Source of the DNA: Symbiodinium microadriaticum
Taxonomy: Eukaryota > Sar > Dinophyceae > Suessiales > Symbiodiniaceae
Reading direction: 5' to 3'
Assembly (NCBI GenBank): GCA_001939145.1
Contig: LSRX01000171.1
Span: 508,576 to 572,575, forward strand
Length of the DNA: 64,000 bases
Shown here: in pieces, positions 43,051 through 54,700 of the stretch
Position numbering within the stretch: the first letter of the stretch is position 1
Layout: every line of letters starts with the position of its first letter
The notes under the pieces: generated by a model
Told to the model about the DNA's origin: nothing
The model's input: the letters and a program-made list of their open reading frames with translations, nothing else
Databases searched by the model: none
Position numbers and translations under genes: made by a program

Positions 43051-43639
43051 GGGTCTAAGGTTTCCCCGGGCTTGGGGCTTGCGGTTTCTGGCCTGTCTTT
43101 CTGGGATTCCAAGATTCTCAGACGGGGTTTAGGGTTTAGGGGTTTAGGGGTTTGGAGGGTGTCGGTTTAGGACCTCAAACCATCAAAAATGAACCTTCCA
43201 CCTTAAATCCTGAAGGGCGTTCTGCTCTCGGGTCGAAACAGCTCAAGAGTAATGTGGCTTCCCTAATATTTGCCTATACTATTTTAAAAGTTTTGGTTCC
43301 TTATGACAATTAAAGTAGAATGTATTAAATAAAGCCCCTATATTAAGCTTGATGAGGATTCGAGCGTTTAGGATTTCGAGTGTCGGGTGGGTTTAGGGTT
43401 GAGGGCACGGTTTAAGATTTAGTGTCTTCTCAGGTAGTACTAGGGAGACCTTCACCCTACTTATGGCTCTCTTAAACGGGACCTTATTCAGAGGGTCTAT
43501 ATCACCAAGGGTCCCCCGAATCCTCACTCCCATGTCTGCGGGAGCCCAAGAGAGGAAGAGAAGTCCCAGCCTAAACGGGTTAAGCACACATTGGCAGCGC
43601 AAGGCAGGTAATAAAAGGGCCTTAAGGAACTCCCAAAAA

Positions 43640-43744
43640 TACGGTTGATGATATAAATCCTGCATGACCCATAATAAGGAATATACCATAATTCTCATAG
43701 TTTAGGGTCCTTAAGGCAATGCAGGATTTCTATCATCAACCGTA
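43640..43744. mobile_element. MITE-like element, family C copy 5 (best preserved)
   Basis: tacggttgatgatataaatcc and tttctatcatcaaccgta, with inner gaatataccataattctcat / agtttagggtcc. Confidence 0.85.
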
Positions 43745-43867
43745 TAACTTTGCTCATAACCTTCCTTACTAAGTCCCTCGGGCCTTTAAGCACGGGCCCA
43801 GGGTTGAAAGATCCAGGATTTCGTGGTCTAAGCGTGCTTGGCTGAGGGCTTTTTTAGGCGGCTTAGG

Positions 43868-43960
43868 GTTTAGGGTTTACGGTTTAGGGGTTAGGGTTTA
43901 GGGGTTGAAAAGGGTTTAGGGTTTTCGGGGTTAGGGGTTTAAAAGGGTTTTAGGGTTGTG
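43868..43960. repeat. Telomere-like tract, TTTAGGG orientation
   Basis: Perfect units, then aaaagggtttagg variants. Confidence 0.8.
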
Positions 43961-44418
43961 ATTAGCTACCAGCTTTGGAGAAGGCGGGGATCGTGATGTA
44001 AACCCTGATTACTGGAAGACTGCAACTCTTCTTCTTATGGACGCTCTGCTCCTCAACTCCGTTTAGACTGGTGTAAACAACCTGCATTGAGCTCTTGATT
44101 GGACTTGTATCAATTTCCAAACACCAAGATCCCCTCTGTCCCAGGTCCCAGGCCTTACTTAAGTACCTCAATGCCCAAAAGTCGTGACTAACTGCATGGG
44201 TTTAGGGTGCAGGGCTTCTGCCTCAACCCGCAAATCCTCTACTCCGAAATGCCCAAAACCTTGAACTAAAGATCCTGCGTTCTCGAACCCCCCAACACCC
44301 TAAACCCGTCCAGAACCCTGTGATAGGACCCTTCTATTTAAGACTGTTGTGGAACTTACTGCTTCCACATATATAGTGTGTATATATATATATATATGTA
44401 ACACGGACTGCTGCTATT

Positions 44419-44820
44419 ATGGGTACCCCTGCAAAGGCGACTTCGGGCATCCCACCTGCTAAGGCGAAAAGGCCCAGCTTCGGGGCCCACGCCAGCCCTG
44501 GGAACTACGGGCCTGCGCAGTGTCTTTCATCAGCCAGTCACCTCCGACTCGTGGCCGTGGTCTTTGCTGGGCGCCCACCCAAAAAGTGGGGGCGTCCACG
44601 TATATTTTCCGCCTTATGTGGCTACGCCAGCTCTCCACCACGTGGCATCTTATGAGTATATACCCTCACCTTACATGCCAAAGCGGTCCCGCCCAAGTCC
44701 ATGCCGCAGCGACCACCACGACGAGCCGAGTGAACAGTGTCTGTTTAGACATCCGCCTGTGCAAAGTATCCCCCATCCCCATAACTCTAAAACCCGAAAT
44801 CCTAAACCCTAAAGCCCTCA
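44419..44820 (+). CDS. Possible gene fragment, unknown protein, two frames
   Basis: From ATG 44419: MGTPAKATSGIPPAKAKRPS then FGAHASPGNYGPAQ. After about 44525 another frame takes over (SWPWSLLGAHPKSGGVHVYF, later PYVATPALHHVASYEYIPSP and a His/Asp-rich end). The protein-like composition in two frames suggests an intron or a frameshift. Not recognised. The 3' end runs into ccctaaa repeats. Confidence 0.3.
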
Positions 44821-45249
44821 ACCCTAAACCACAATACCTAGGACCCTTTAATACATCACCAGGATTAAAGTTTCGTCGTACTTGGCTACACCATCCTGCG
44901 GAGGACGCGGAGTACCGAGAAGTCCATTTTACGTGGCCTGGCTAGCGGAGGAATTAATCCACCGGAATAAAATTATACTACTATAATGTTCCGGACGGAG
45001 GACTTGGTGGAGGAGTCTAGGGGGAAAAGGGGTTTATGCCCTGTTCAAGCACCACATACAGAGTGCGACGAACTTTCGTCCTGCCGCAGCGTGAATTCGG
45101 GGACCGATAGTCGGCCAAATTGCAGTCTGTGAAGAAGCACAAGAGCATTCTACATCTCTATATATTTGTCTTTTTATCTATGTCAGGGGTCTACAGNGAG
45201 AAATGGGAGCTTTAAGTCTGAGGCGGGGGGTTATCTGGGTTCTCTTTCG

Positions 45250-45320
45250 GGTTTAGGGTTTAGAGTTTAGGGTTTAGGGGCTTAGGGGCTTAGGGTTTAG
45301 GGTTTAGGGTAGGGTTTCGT
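45250..45320. repeat. Telomere-like tract, TTTAGGG orientation
   Basis: Perfect units with an ambiguous base upstream at 45197. It is followed by a fragment (ccataatagggatct) shared with family G. Confidence 0.8.
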
Positions 45321-45553
45321 TGCCATAATAGGGATCTGTAGTGAATAATGTAACTCAATTTAAACAACACAGTTGTGGGTTTAGGGGTTTAGGGCTCAGG
45401 GGTTTAGGTGATTTAGGATTTACAAGGGCTTAGGGTTTAGGGATCAATGGCTGAAAGGCTTTGGATTTATTAGGGCTTAGGGTTCGGAGTGCCAACCCAA
45501 AATCCTAAAACCCTGGCCCCAGACCCTCGTCTGATACTCTTCTTGTAATTCCC

Positions 45554-45663
45554 AGAGACTCCAATATCCCTTAATTGAGGAATATACCTTACTGTAAATC
45601 TTATCCTAGGGTTCCTATTATAGTTGAAGGTATATTCCTTAATTAAGGGATATTGGAGTCTCT
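45554..45663. mobile_element. MITE-like element, family B copy 5 (best preserved)
   Basis: 110 bp with perfect ends agagactccaatatccctta / taagggatattggagtctct. It is flanked by the 8-bp duplication TAATTCCC (45546-45553 and 45664-45671). An 8-bp duplication is typical of hAT-type elements. Confidence 0.9.
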
Positions 45664-45899
45664 TAATTCCCGTGTTTGTCCCCTTCTCGAGCCCTTCTGA
45701 AACCTTGGCAGTACACTGTTTAGGGGCGGCCGAACTGAATCGCAACAGGGCGCTCTTAACATGCCACCTGGGGTTCGTGCGGGGAGGAGCCGGCGACGAT
45801 CGGGTCTTCTCAGGCTTTATTTGATGAGAGAGGTTCATAGCCAGGCTTGGTGTTCTGATTTTGGGGTGAGTCTAAGCCCTGAACCCTAGACACCCTAAC

Positions 45900-46005
45900 T
45901 CCCCTAAACCCTGAACATTAAACCCAGACCCCCCAAACCCTGAACCCTAAACATTGAACCGTAAAACCTAATCCCCAAAACCTGAACCCCCTCCCCCCAA
46001 ACAAC
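45900..46005. repeat. Degenerate telomere-like tract, CCCTAAA orientation
   Basis: ccctgaacattaaacccaga and related units. Confidence 0.65.
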
Positions 46006-46269
46006 AAGAAACGAAACCCTCCTTGGAGCCGGGTGTGTGTCAGGGGTGAGGCTGCAGGCTCTTGGCTGCTTGCCCAGGCGCATTTTTTGTTGTTTTGTTG
46101 TTTTTTTGGGTTGTTTTGTTGGTTTTTTGGGTTTAAGGTTTAGGGGGTTTTGGGGTGGTGCGTAGGGGTTGAGACAGTGCGTAGGGCTTCAAGGGCCTCT
46201 AGGTTCCGGGCCTGGGTGCCAAGTCTTGCGGTTTTTTGGGATTTGATGGGAGTGAGGAAGAGACGCTCC

Positions 46270-46510
46270 CCTAAGCTCTGCAACTCTGCAACTTCGGGTT
46301 TAGGGTTTAGGGTTTCGGGTTTAGGGTTTAAGGGTTTAAGGTCAGCCTGTCCTGATTTCCAGGCAGACCCTTCGTGAATTAACTTCGCTGGGCCGGAGAA
46401 GGGCAGGAATTCCTGGATCATCCGGCAGCTCGTTGGCAAAAAAATCTCGAAGCCTTCATTCCCCAACAGTTGATTTTGCGGTGGCAATTCTGAAACACTA
46501 CCCTCCAAGC
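46270..46510 (-). other. Gene-like stretch, unresolved
   Basis: On the minus strand, 46508-46345 reads ELPPQNQLLGNEGFEIFLPT and continues in frame through telomere repeats, where ccctaaa codes for LNPKP. Such read-through of repeats makes a real exon uncertain. Confidence 0.25.
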
Positions 46511-46930
46511 TAACTTATACAGGAAAGATGAAAGGAAGAAGAAACACTAGTGAGAGTTCATCTCCCACAATCAACAGGGCCCATACTGCAGAGCAGCCCC
46601 CCTGAGCGCTAGACACGGCGAGGCTCAACTGTGCAAGTCTGCATGTGAAGCAGGCATAGCCGCCACACCGGCGGAGTTCTTTTGCTACTGATCTCGGTTT
46701 CTCTAGGGCTCCAGGTGCCTGAACTCTAAACCCTAGACTTATGGTGACTTTGTTTATGCACTTTAGGTAGCTGGAGCCGTGGGGTTGTGCACAGAACACC
46801 GAGTACCAGCCGTTTTGCAGGCACGCGGTTTCCCCTCAACCACGGAGGGGGGCACGCGTGCCTGGAGTCATGTATAGACCTACAGCAAAGGCCAAAGTCT
46901 GCCACTGTGAGGATCTGCCGTGCAGGTCAC

Positions 46931-47008
46931 CACAGGCCGTAGTTCCTTTTTGTAGCTTATACTTAGAATCCTCTGAGGTAATCCCAAAAAGGAGCTACTT
47001 AGGCCGTG
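46931..47008. mobile_element. MITE-like inverted-repeat element (single copy)
   Basis: cacaggccgtagttcctttttg and caaaaaggagctacttaggccgtg as imperfect inverted ends. Confidence 0.55.
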
Positions 47009-47235
47009 ATGCAAGCTGCAAAAGTTGGATCTGCGCAGATCGGAGCTCGTTGCCGAAGTAGTTCGGGTCGTAGTGATAGCACCGATGGTCATGCCAGTTA
47101 ATGACCCTAAACAAGCCCAAACCCTAAAGCCCCAAAAAGCCCCAAGACCGGGAAGCCTGCCGCACTGATGCCCTGAATCAAGCTCTGCTCGATGCCTCCG
47201 AGCTAAAATACAACAGAGTAGGAAACCTAGTTCCC

Positions 47236-47324
47236 AGAGACTCCAATATCCCTTAATTAAGGACTATACCTTAAATTGAAACAGGAACCCTCTTAAGATA
47301 TTCCTTAATTAAGGGATATGGGAG
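47236..47324. mobile_element. MITE-like element, family B copy 6
   Basis: The left end agagactccaatatccctta is intact; the right arm ttccttaattaagggatat is intact but the terminus is lost (gggaggggg). Confidence 0.7.
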
Positions 47325-47719
47325 GGGGTTCAGGGTCTAGGGTTTAGGGTCTAGGACATGTTTATTTAGGGACCCTACAAAAAAGTAGGTTTTGGTAGGC
47401 TGAGGTATTTATCAAAATTCACATGTTAAAAAGTGTCGTTACAGGAACCCTCAGCCTAACTGGCAGGCAACCATGAACCACCAAACCCATGAACCCTCAA
47501 CCCTAGAAACCTCAGAACTTCTCGAAGACTTAAACGAGCCCTGAGCCACTCAACCCGTAGTAATCCTTATCGAAGTCTTAAATAGGAGCTTTAGCACCCC
47601 CCATGACTATCCCTTAGCATCAAAGCAGCCCAAATTATATAATAAGGTCTTTGGGCCCAAAAGCATCAAAAATATGAGTCCTTTGAGGGTAAGGGTATAG
47701 AAGTCTTCAAGGAGCCCAA

Positions 47720-47772
47720 CCCCCCTAAACCCTAAAGAAACGCTAAACCCCCAAAACCCTAAACCCCCCCCC
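47720..47772. repeat. Telomere-like tract, CCCTAAA orientation, left of gap
   Basis: cccctaaaccctaaagaaacgctaaaccccc. Confidence 0.75.
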
Positions 47773-47842
47773 NNNNNNNNNNNNNNNNNNNNNNNNNNNN
47801 NNNNNNNNNNNNNNNNNNNNNNNNNNNNNNNNNNNNNNNNNN
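47773..47842. other. Assembly gap (70 N)
   Basis: Run of N inside a CCCTAAA tract; both flanks have the same orientation. Confidence 0.95.
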
Positions 47843-47860
47843 CTAAACCCTAAACCGCAG

Positions 47861-47967
47861 GCAACCACGTCTACGTGAAGCTCCAGAAGGTCTACGACCC
47901 GCGGCATGGCGACTCGCGAGGAAATTCAGAAAATCTGCTTCTTCTTTTGGTTGGGAGCTCCATGTAG
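47861..47967 (+). CDS. Possible 3'-terminal exon, unknown protein
   Basis: After taaaccgcag the frame reads GNHVYVKLQKVYDPRHGDSR and stops at TAG 47965-47967. Good composition and a good acceptor, but short and not recognised. Confidence 0.3.
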
Positions 47968-48309
47968 TCGTAGTTGATGATACCAGTAAGAACAAAACAA
48001 GAAGAGTAATAAGAACAAGGACGGAATAAGAATAGTAATATGAATAAGAATAAAGAAGCATAACAAGACGAAGAACAACAAGCAGATTAGTCTTTCTTTT
48101 CGAGACGGCGATGCCTTGTTTGGGCTTTGCTCGGGAACCGGCTCCGACCGTTCAAACTGTTCAATCACGAAAAGGGGCGAGGAAGTTGAACCCTTTGTCT
48201 AGGACATTTTCAGGTGGGTTGTTACCGTTATAGGAGCTTTACAGAAGGTCTAGAAGCCCTTTGTCAAAGTAGGGAATTAGCTCGTGTAGACCTCGGTGTT
48301 GTAGGGCTT

Positions 48310-48540
48310 TTTCCCTGAACCCTAAACCCTTCCCTAAACCTAGAATCAAACCCTAAACCTCGAATCCCCTAACCCCCTAAACCCTAAACCTTAAGCCCCC
48401 AAAACCCCAAACCCCTAAACCCTAAACCCCCAAACCCTAAACCCCTAAACCCTAAACCCCCTAAACCCCTAAACCCTTAAACCCCCAAAACCCCCAAACC
48501 TCTAAAACCCCCAAACCTCTAAAGCCCTCGTCCCTAAACC
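48310..48540. repeat. Telomere-like tract, CCCTAAA orientation
   Basis: Long run of ccctaaacc and cccccaaac variants, ending about 90 bp before the LINE 3' tail. Confidence 0.85.
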
Positions 48541-48631
48541 AACGGAGTCAGACTGCCAGGGCCCTACAGCCGAAGCCTCCTGGGGCCGAAGGTCCGGGAG
48601 CTTTGTTCCCAAGGACCCTGAAGAGTAGGAT

Positions 48632-48650
48632 ACTTGTTACTTGTTACTTA
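48632..48650 (-). repeat. LINE 3' tail microsatellite
   Basis: On the minus strand taagtaacaagtaacaagt. Short simple repeats instead of poly(A) end several LINE clades (established knowledge). Confidence 0.5.
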
Positions 48651-48779
48651 GTATCTGAATGGGTGCATCTTACATCTTTTGGGATCTATTTATATCTTCT
48701 TCTTCGGGCAGGCTTGGGTCGTGGTCCGACGCGCCTCTAGCAGGACGAATTCAGGTGAAACGGGGAAAACAGCGAGGCT

Positions 48780-51700
48780 TCAGCGCAAAACAGACGCGAT
48801 GCCTCCAGCTGTTAAAAGAAAGCCCCCGTCTCGTAGCCAAGAAGTCAAGGGCTCGAGACATCGGAGCGCAGCTGGTGGCGCCCGGATGCAAACAGGGTGA
48901 CTCAGAGACATCTGCACTGCTTGGAGGACGACATCAGTCGTGGCCTCGAGCCAAGCGACATGTCGAGAGGCAGCTGCCAGGGGGGCACTGCCGTCAAAAG
49001 GAGACACGAAGCTGGGCAAGGGTGGCGAGTCAATGTCCCAGAAAGTCAGGGTACCTACCTGAGCAACGGGCAAAACCAAGCCCCGCAACGGTGGGAAGGG
49101 GGCAAGGAAATCCACAACGGCTGGCTTGGGGCGCGACTGAGGGAAGGAGTCGCAGCACAGTTCGGGATCGAGGAGCAGGAGCAAGTTGGTGGCGACCTCT
49201 GAAGCAAATGGCTGGGCCCTGGCGTGGGCGCGCCAAGCACGAACAGAACACCGGAGATGCTCAAGAGGGGCAACAAATCCAGCTACCACTTCCCAGGCAG
49301 TTGATTCGTCGTCCCCGGTCAGCTCCAGTAGGGCGTCCACAAGTCCTGGGTGACAGTTAGGCTCCTCGGTATCGGCCGGCAAATCAACCGGGACAAACCG
49401 TCCTGGCAGTCTGAGGGGCGGGGCAGAGGGGTGCAGCGGCGAAAGGGAAGCACCCTCGTCTGGTACAAAGGATCCCCAGGCAACTTGGCACGCAGGGGTA
49501 ACAAAGACATGCCGCTTCATACGGTTAGCGTTGGCAAAGATCTTTCCGCATCCCCTGCACCAGGCCTGCTGGCTCCCTCGGGTCGTTTCGGTAGCTCGGG
49601 TACGATACCCGTGCAACTTGCTGGCATGACAGGCCCACGATACACGATCAGCAAAAGCTTTGCGACACGGTATGCATGCTTCAGTGGGACGCCGGCGCTC
49701 AGGGCAAAAAGCGGCGTCTTCACTAGAGCAAAAGTGGGACAAGAAGCGGTGGCAAGCTTGCATGGCGGCATGTGCCGTGAGGCGGAGCACCTCAAGCGCA
49801 GCAGCGCGCTTAATCCAACCGCGGAAACGCCCGGGAGTGCGGCACATGACTTCTGCCCACGCCGGCCAGTCGTGGGCAGGATCACCAAGGGGAATAGTGG
49901 CTGACAGACGCCGGTACAGCCACTCCATAGCATCTCTGGTAGTGGCTAGGAAAGAAGGACTAGAACGAACCAGGGCCCACAGAGCATCGGGCGCGGCTTG
50001 CACTAGCTGACGCAGATAGCGAAGACGCTCCACGCGTAGCACAGTGACAGGGTCAGGCAGATGTAGGAGCGCACACATGGTGGCCCCTGTAATGTGCTGA
50101 TCCTCGTTCCGGGGAATGCATAGGGTCTGTCGATACATAGACACAAGGGTTCTATGAAAGAGGGCACGTTCCCCTTGCCGCAGAGATGGCCAGGCGCCAG
50201 CTCCGAAGAGGAGTCGTGGAAGCACCATGGCACGAAGAAGCGCGCCTCTGCGAGCTACCGAAATACGGCGGCACCGATAGGCACGTACCCGGCCTTGCCT
50301 GAATGCAGCCCAAGCAGAAGCACACCGGGCACGAAGCTCGGTGAGAAAGGAGGCACCAACGATAACTCCGAGGTGTTTGTATTGAGCAACCAAGGGGAGT
50401 GAAGCAGCCTGGTGGTGTTCCCTTAAAACCGTTATGGCCCCAGCGCGGCTGAAGAGGGTTCTCTTAGCAGCCTTGGAGCCACGTCCTCCAAGCAGGACCA
50501 TGGCGGCAGTCTTGGAGGTGCCGTAGGTAAGTAGATAGCCATGGCTGCCGAAGGCCTCATCAAGAAATGAAGCTTCGAGGCCGACCTGGTGAGCCGCACG
50601 GGCAGAGTCAGAGAGAAGAAAACATGCAGCTAAGTCGTCCGCCCAGATGACGTCGCTGAGGCTGATCCATTGAGTAGGGGGTTCAGTGGAGGAAATATCC
50701 CGTCGGCCGTCCCAAGGGATGCGCGGAACATGACCAGCGTTGGGGTCAGCAGCACGAAGGGAGTCTCTCTTCGCGGTGATGCGGCCAACCCCGGCGCTAT
50801 ACATGATATCTGCAAGCGACGATCCAGGCCTGGATCCCCGGTGGGTGACCACGGGGACGTGGTCACCGCGCAGTGCAAACCAGGACCCTCGGTGCATTTC
50901 AGCGGCCAACGATTCGAGCCAGGGAGAGGCCCCTCTGGCGCGGAAGGCACTTCCTGAGGCCCGGGTGTCAGCAACATTGGCATCGGCGGGGAGTTGAGCC
51001 GCAGCCAGAGAGTCGACAGGACACCCATCGACATCAACACGCTGGGCTGTGAGATCGCGAACGGAATTATAATAGGCAGATGCGACGTCCGCGTATAAAA
51101 TGCAGGCAGGCTGCTTGTGCTCGGAGCACCACTGCGCGAAGGCTCGAGTGAGATGGCTTCCAAAGACTGCCGAAGCCCCTTTGCGTCCTCCTAACAGCAA
51201 GGGAGGAGCATGTGTCACGACATGCTCGTATAGGCGGGGGCGGAAGGAGCGGTGAATTACTTTAGTAAGAGTTGGCAGGAGCATAATAGCTCTGTACGAA
51301 GTGCAGAGATTGCGCGCTCCCTTGAACTTGTAGAGCCATGTTAAAAGAGCCCCTTTCAGTCCAGCACCCTCTTCACCCAAAAGGCCTAACTTCAGGACTA
51401 GGGGCAGAACCAGAGAAGTTAGGGCGGCGGGTAGGGCTTTAAAAGCTTCCCCAGGAATGCCGTCCGGACCGCTGGCTTTGTGCAGTTGCGTATGTGCCAT
51501 AGCTTTGCAGAGCTCAGCAGGCCCGGGCACCTCCGTGATATCATCAGGCGACGGCCAGGCTAGGCCGTGACGAGCTGCAGCAACCTGGTGGACGCCTTCG
51601 GCATCCTTCTGCACTCCAGACTCCATGTCACCGAAGTAAGTCCGCCACCTCTGCGTGGCCTCAGCAGGGGTTTCGCAGACCTGACCGTCAGCATCGAGGA

Positions 51701-54700
51701 CTTCCGGAAGTACTTCGGGTGTGAAGGGCTTCTTTTGCTTGAGGCTAAGGAGCCGGTTTAAGGCCTGATAGGATCCCGGGGTGTTGGCCTGCACCTCGTC
51801 AGCAAGGCTTGATAGGTATCGTGCACGATCAGTCCGGCAGGCATGCTTAAGCTGCTTGGACAGGCCCCGAAGGGCGTCCCGATGCCGATGGCCTTGAAAA
51901 GAAGCTTCGAGGGCCCAGGGTGAGACAAGGGCACTTTCGAAGTCGTCGACGCCGCGGGTCGACCAGGCGCGGAAGGCCGCGGCAAGAAGATGGTACTGCG
52001 AGTGGGCCCGAAGCCTAGCGCAGCGGTGGCGCAAGGCGGCAACTTGTGCATAAAGCGCCCAAGTGTCATCAGTAAGGTAGCTTCTGCGTTTACGCTGCTT
52101 GGGCTTAGGAAAGGCCTCGACTAAAGCCCCCTGTAGGTAGCCAACAAGCTGTGCTGCGTGGGCATCGGCTGACACCTGCCAGGGGGCGCGGGGGGCTTTG
52201 TCGACAATGGCCTGTAGCTTCAAGCGGTTATTGCGGTCAACCAGGGCATGGGCATCAATACGCACTGGCTTCCTTGTACCCGGCCTACTCCCATCAAGTC
52301 GTAGCCTAGCGGATACACTAACAGCTGCCGCAAGGTGGTCAATGTACGGCTGTCCAGCATGGATCTCCGGGTCAACCCATGAGGAAACACGAGCATTCTC
52401 CCAACAGTCAGGCAGGCCGACAAAGTCGGGACGCTGGAGTGCATTATTTCGCTTTTGCATATAGGTCCATGACTGACCTGAGTGAAGATGACCCCAGGTA
52501 GAGGGCAGCCAGCATTGACAGGCGGAGACAAGCTCAACAAGGAAAGCACCGGCTGTATCTTGTTCCTCAGGCCAGCAATCACCGACCCTGCAGCAACACT
52601 GGGAGCCAACAGCGGCATTGAAATCGCCTCCCAACACGATAGGGGCACGGGTGGCGGCATGTCTCAAGAGGGTGATCGTACGCTCCCACCAGTCGTGCAG
52701 TTTGTCAGCCTCTGTCCCTCTGTGGGGGGCGTGGAGGGAGGCAAAGCAAAGTCGCAATGGTCCGCTGTGGAAATGCAGAATAAGACGGCGACTATCGCTA
52801 TAAGCGGTGGAGAATGCTTCTCGGCAAAAGGTGGCTACAGGGTTGCCTGTCTTGCCATCGCAGAGTACGGGAAAGGCTTCCTTGAACCAGAGCTCGACAC
52901 CGAAGCATCCTACTTCTCCACCAGAGGAAAAGCGCAGGAAACCCGAGGTACGCAGGAAGCCAGCCTCTGTGCGTGCCTCTTGGATAGCGGCAACCTGAAT
53001 ACCCGCCTTATCAAGGCCAGCTGCAAGCAGGGCGGGGCGCCCGGCTGAAAAAGCCAAGCCTGTTGGATCCCGGTCTTCAAAGGCGCGTCCACTGAGGGAA
53101 AGCACATTGTAAGTGGCAATGCAGAAGGCCAGAGTGCCCTCTCCAGCATTTCCGGCAGGGGCGGCAGCAGGCTGCTGCGTACAGAAAGGAGCGAGCATTT
53201 GTTGGGGAGTCATATCAAGATCATCTCTGGTAACCCCCAATGCGCTGCCAAGAGGGGGCATCGTAGGATCCCCAATAATGGCCCTCGCCGCAACACCGCA
53301 CCATTCAACGCGCGGGGCTCCCTGAGACCACCAGTCGATGGGACATGAGCCACCTGTTTCATTCCAAACAAGTTGGCCGACAGGACGGCCTTTGGAGGCG
53401 AGTTTGGCTGCAGCATCGGCTGCTTCATTGCCGAAGAGACCCTGATGGCCGGGCACGTATTCAAAAGTAAGGGGGCGCCCCTGAAGGGTTTCAAAGCATG
53501 CCGCCGTTCTACGCAGGACGAGGGCAACATCGCTGGTGTACGAGGAAACCTCCCCTCCTGCGACCTTAATGGCTGACTGACAGTCGGAAAGAAAAAGGGC
53601 CGACCGTCCATGGAAAGCCGTGCATCCTACCCATGTGGCTGCTGTAAGAGCAATGCATTCGGCAACAAAAGCAGAAGGAGCAGCACAGAGATCTAAGAAC
53701 CACGGTGGGGCAGGTCCTGACACTATGCTGATGCAGGACAGGGCTGCATCAATGAAGACACAAGCCCAGCCCAGCAGGGCATCTTCAAGGTTCGTAGCTG
53801 GCGTGAACGAGCCATCGACGTAGCAGAGCAGACCGTGCTCGTTTCCTGCAATGGACACCAAGGAGCTCAACGAGCGGGCTTGCCGAGGCGGCAGAGATTC
53901 GAGCAAATCACGCAAGGTGCCAAAGCGGACGGCAGGCTGCAAGAAAAGTGAGATTTGCTCCCTGGTAAAGCCCAAGGGGGTACCGCTTAGCATCAGAGGC
54001 TCTACAGATCCCAAGAGCTGATGTAAAATAGGCCCAAGCTGAAGCGGTGTGGGAGGGACAGGTGGGAGGTTGTAAGGCTCACATGTCACCGCTGCATCAA
54101 GCGAAAGAACGAGGGGACACCCATGGGGGGAGCCTTCCTTCTCGCCGACAAGGGTCGGGACTTTGTTTGTAAAATGGTCGCTGAGTGCGTCGAGGAGGGT
54201 GGACGCGAGGTATAGGGGGTAGTCTTTGCTTTCGCGACGGCTCTCTTCAAGCAGAGTGTCCAGCGCAGCTAGATCGCCGTGCATAGGAGACTGCGGTTCA
54301 CTGGTAGTGGAGCCGGGATTGCTGAAAGCAGGGCCGACAGTAGGTGAGGGCAAGGCCAAGGGTCCCCTTCTGCTAAGCAGAGACCTCAAAGGCGTCGGTG
54401 TAGGTCGGCTGTTGGGTGGACGGCCTTCGGCACAGTTCGGAATGGCTGAATGCGCATCGGGTAGGGCCAAACCCCGGGAGGAATAGTCGGCTTGAGCAAC
54501 AACAAACTGCATGCCCTCAACAGAGGTAGCAAGGTGCACAAGAGTGCAATAAACAGCAGCCAGTTTCCACGCACGCCGAGCAGAGGTGACCGCTACCCAG
54601 GCGGCTAGCTGGGAGAAAAGGCCAGCGAGCGAAAAGCGGAGACCAACATATGCGGCCCAAAGAAAGAGGGCAGTGAGGCACACAAGAAGAACGGTGCGAC

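Noticed and set aside
46140..46345. Peptides such as LNPKPETLNPKPE
   Set aside because: They are the translation of CCCTAAA repeats, not protein sequence under selection.
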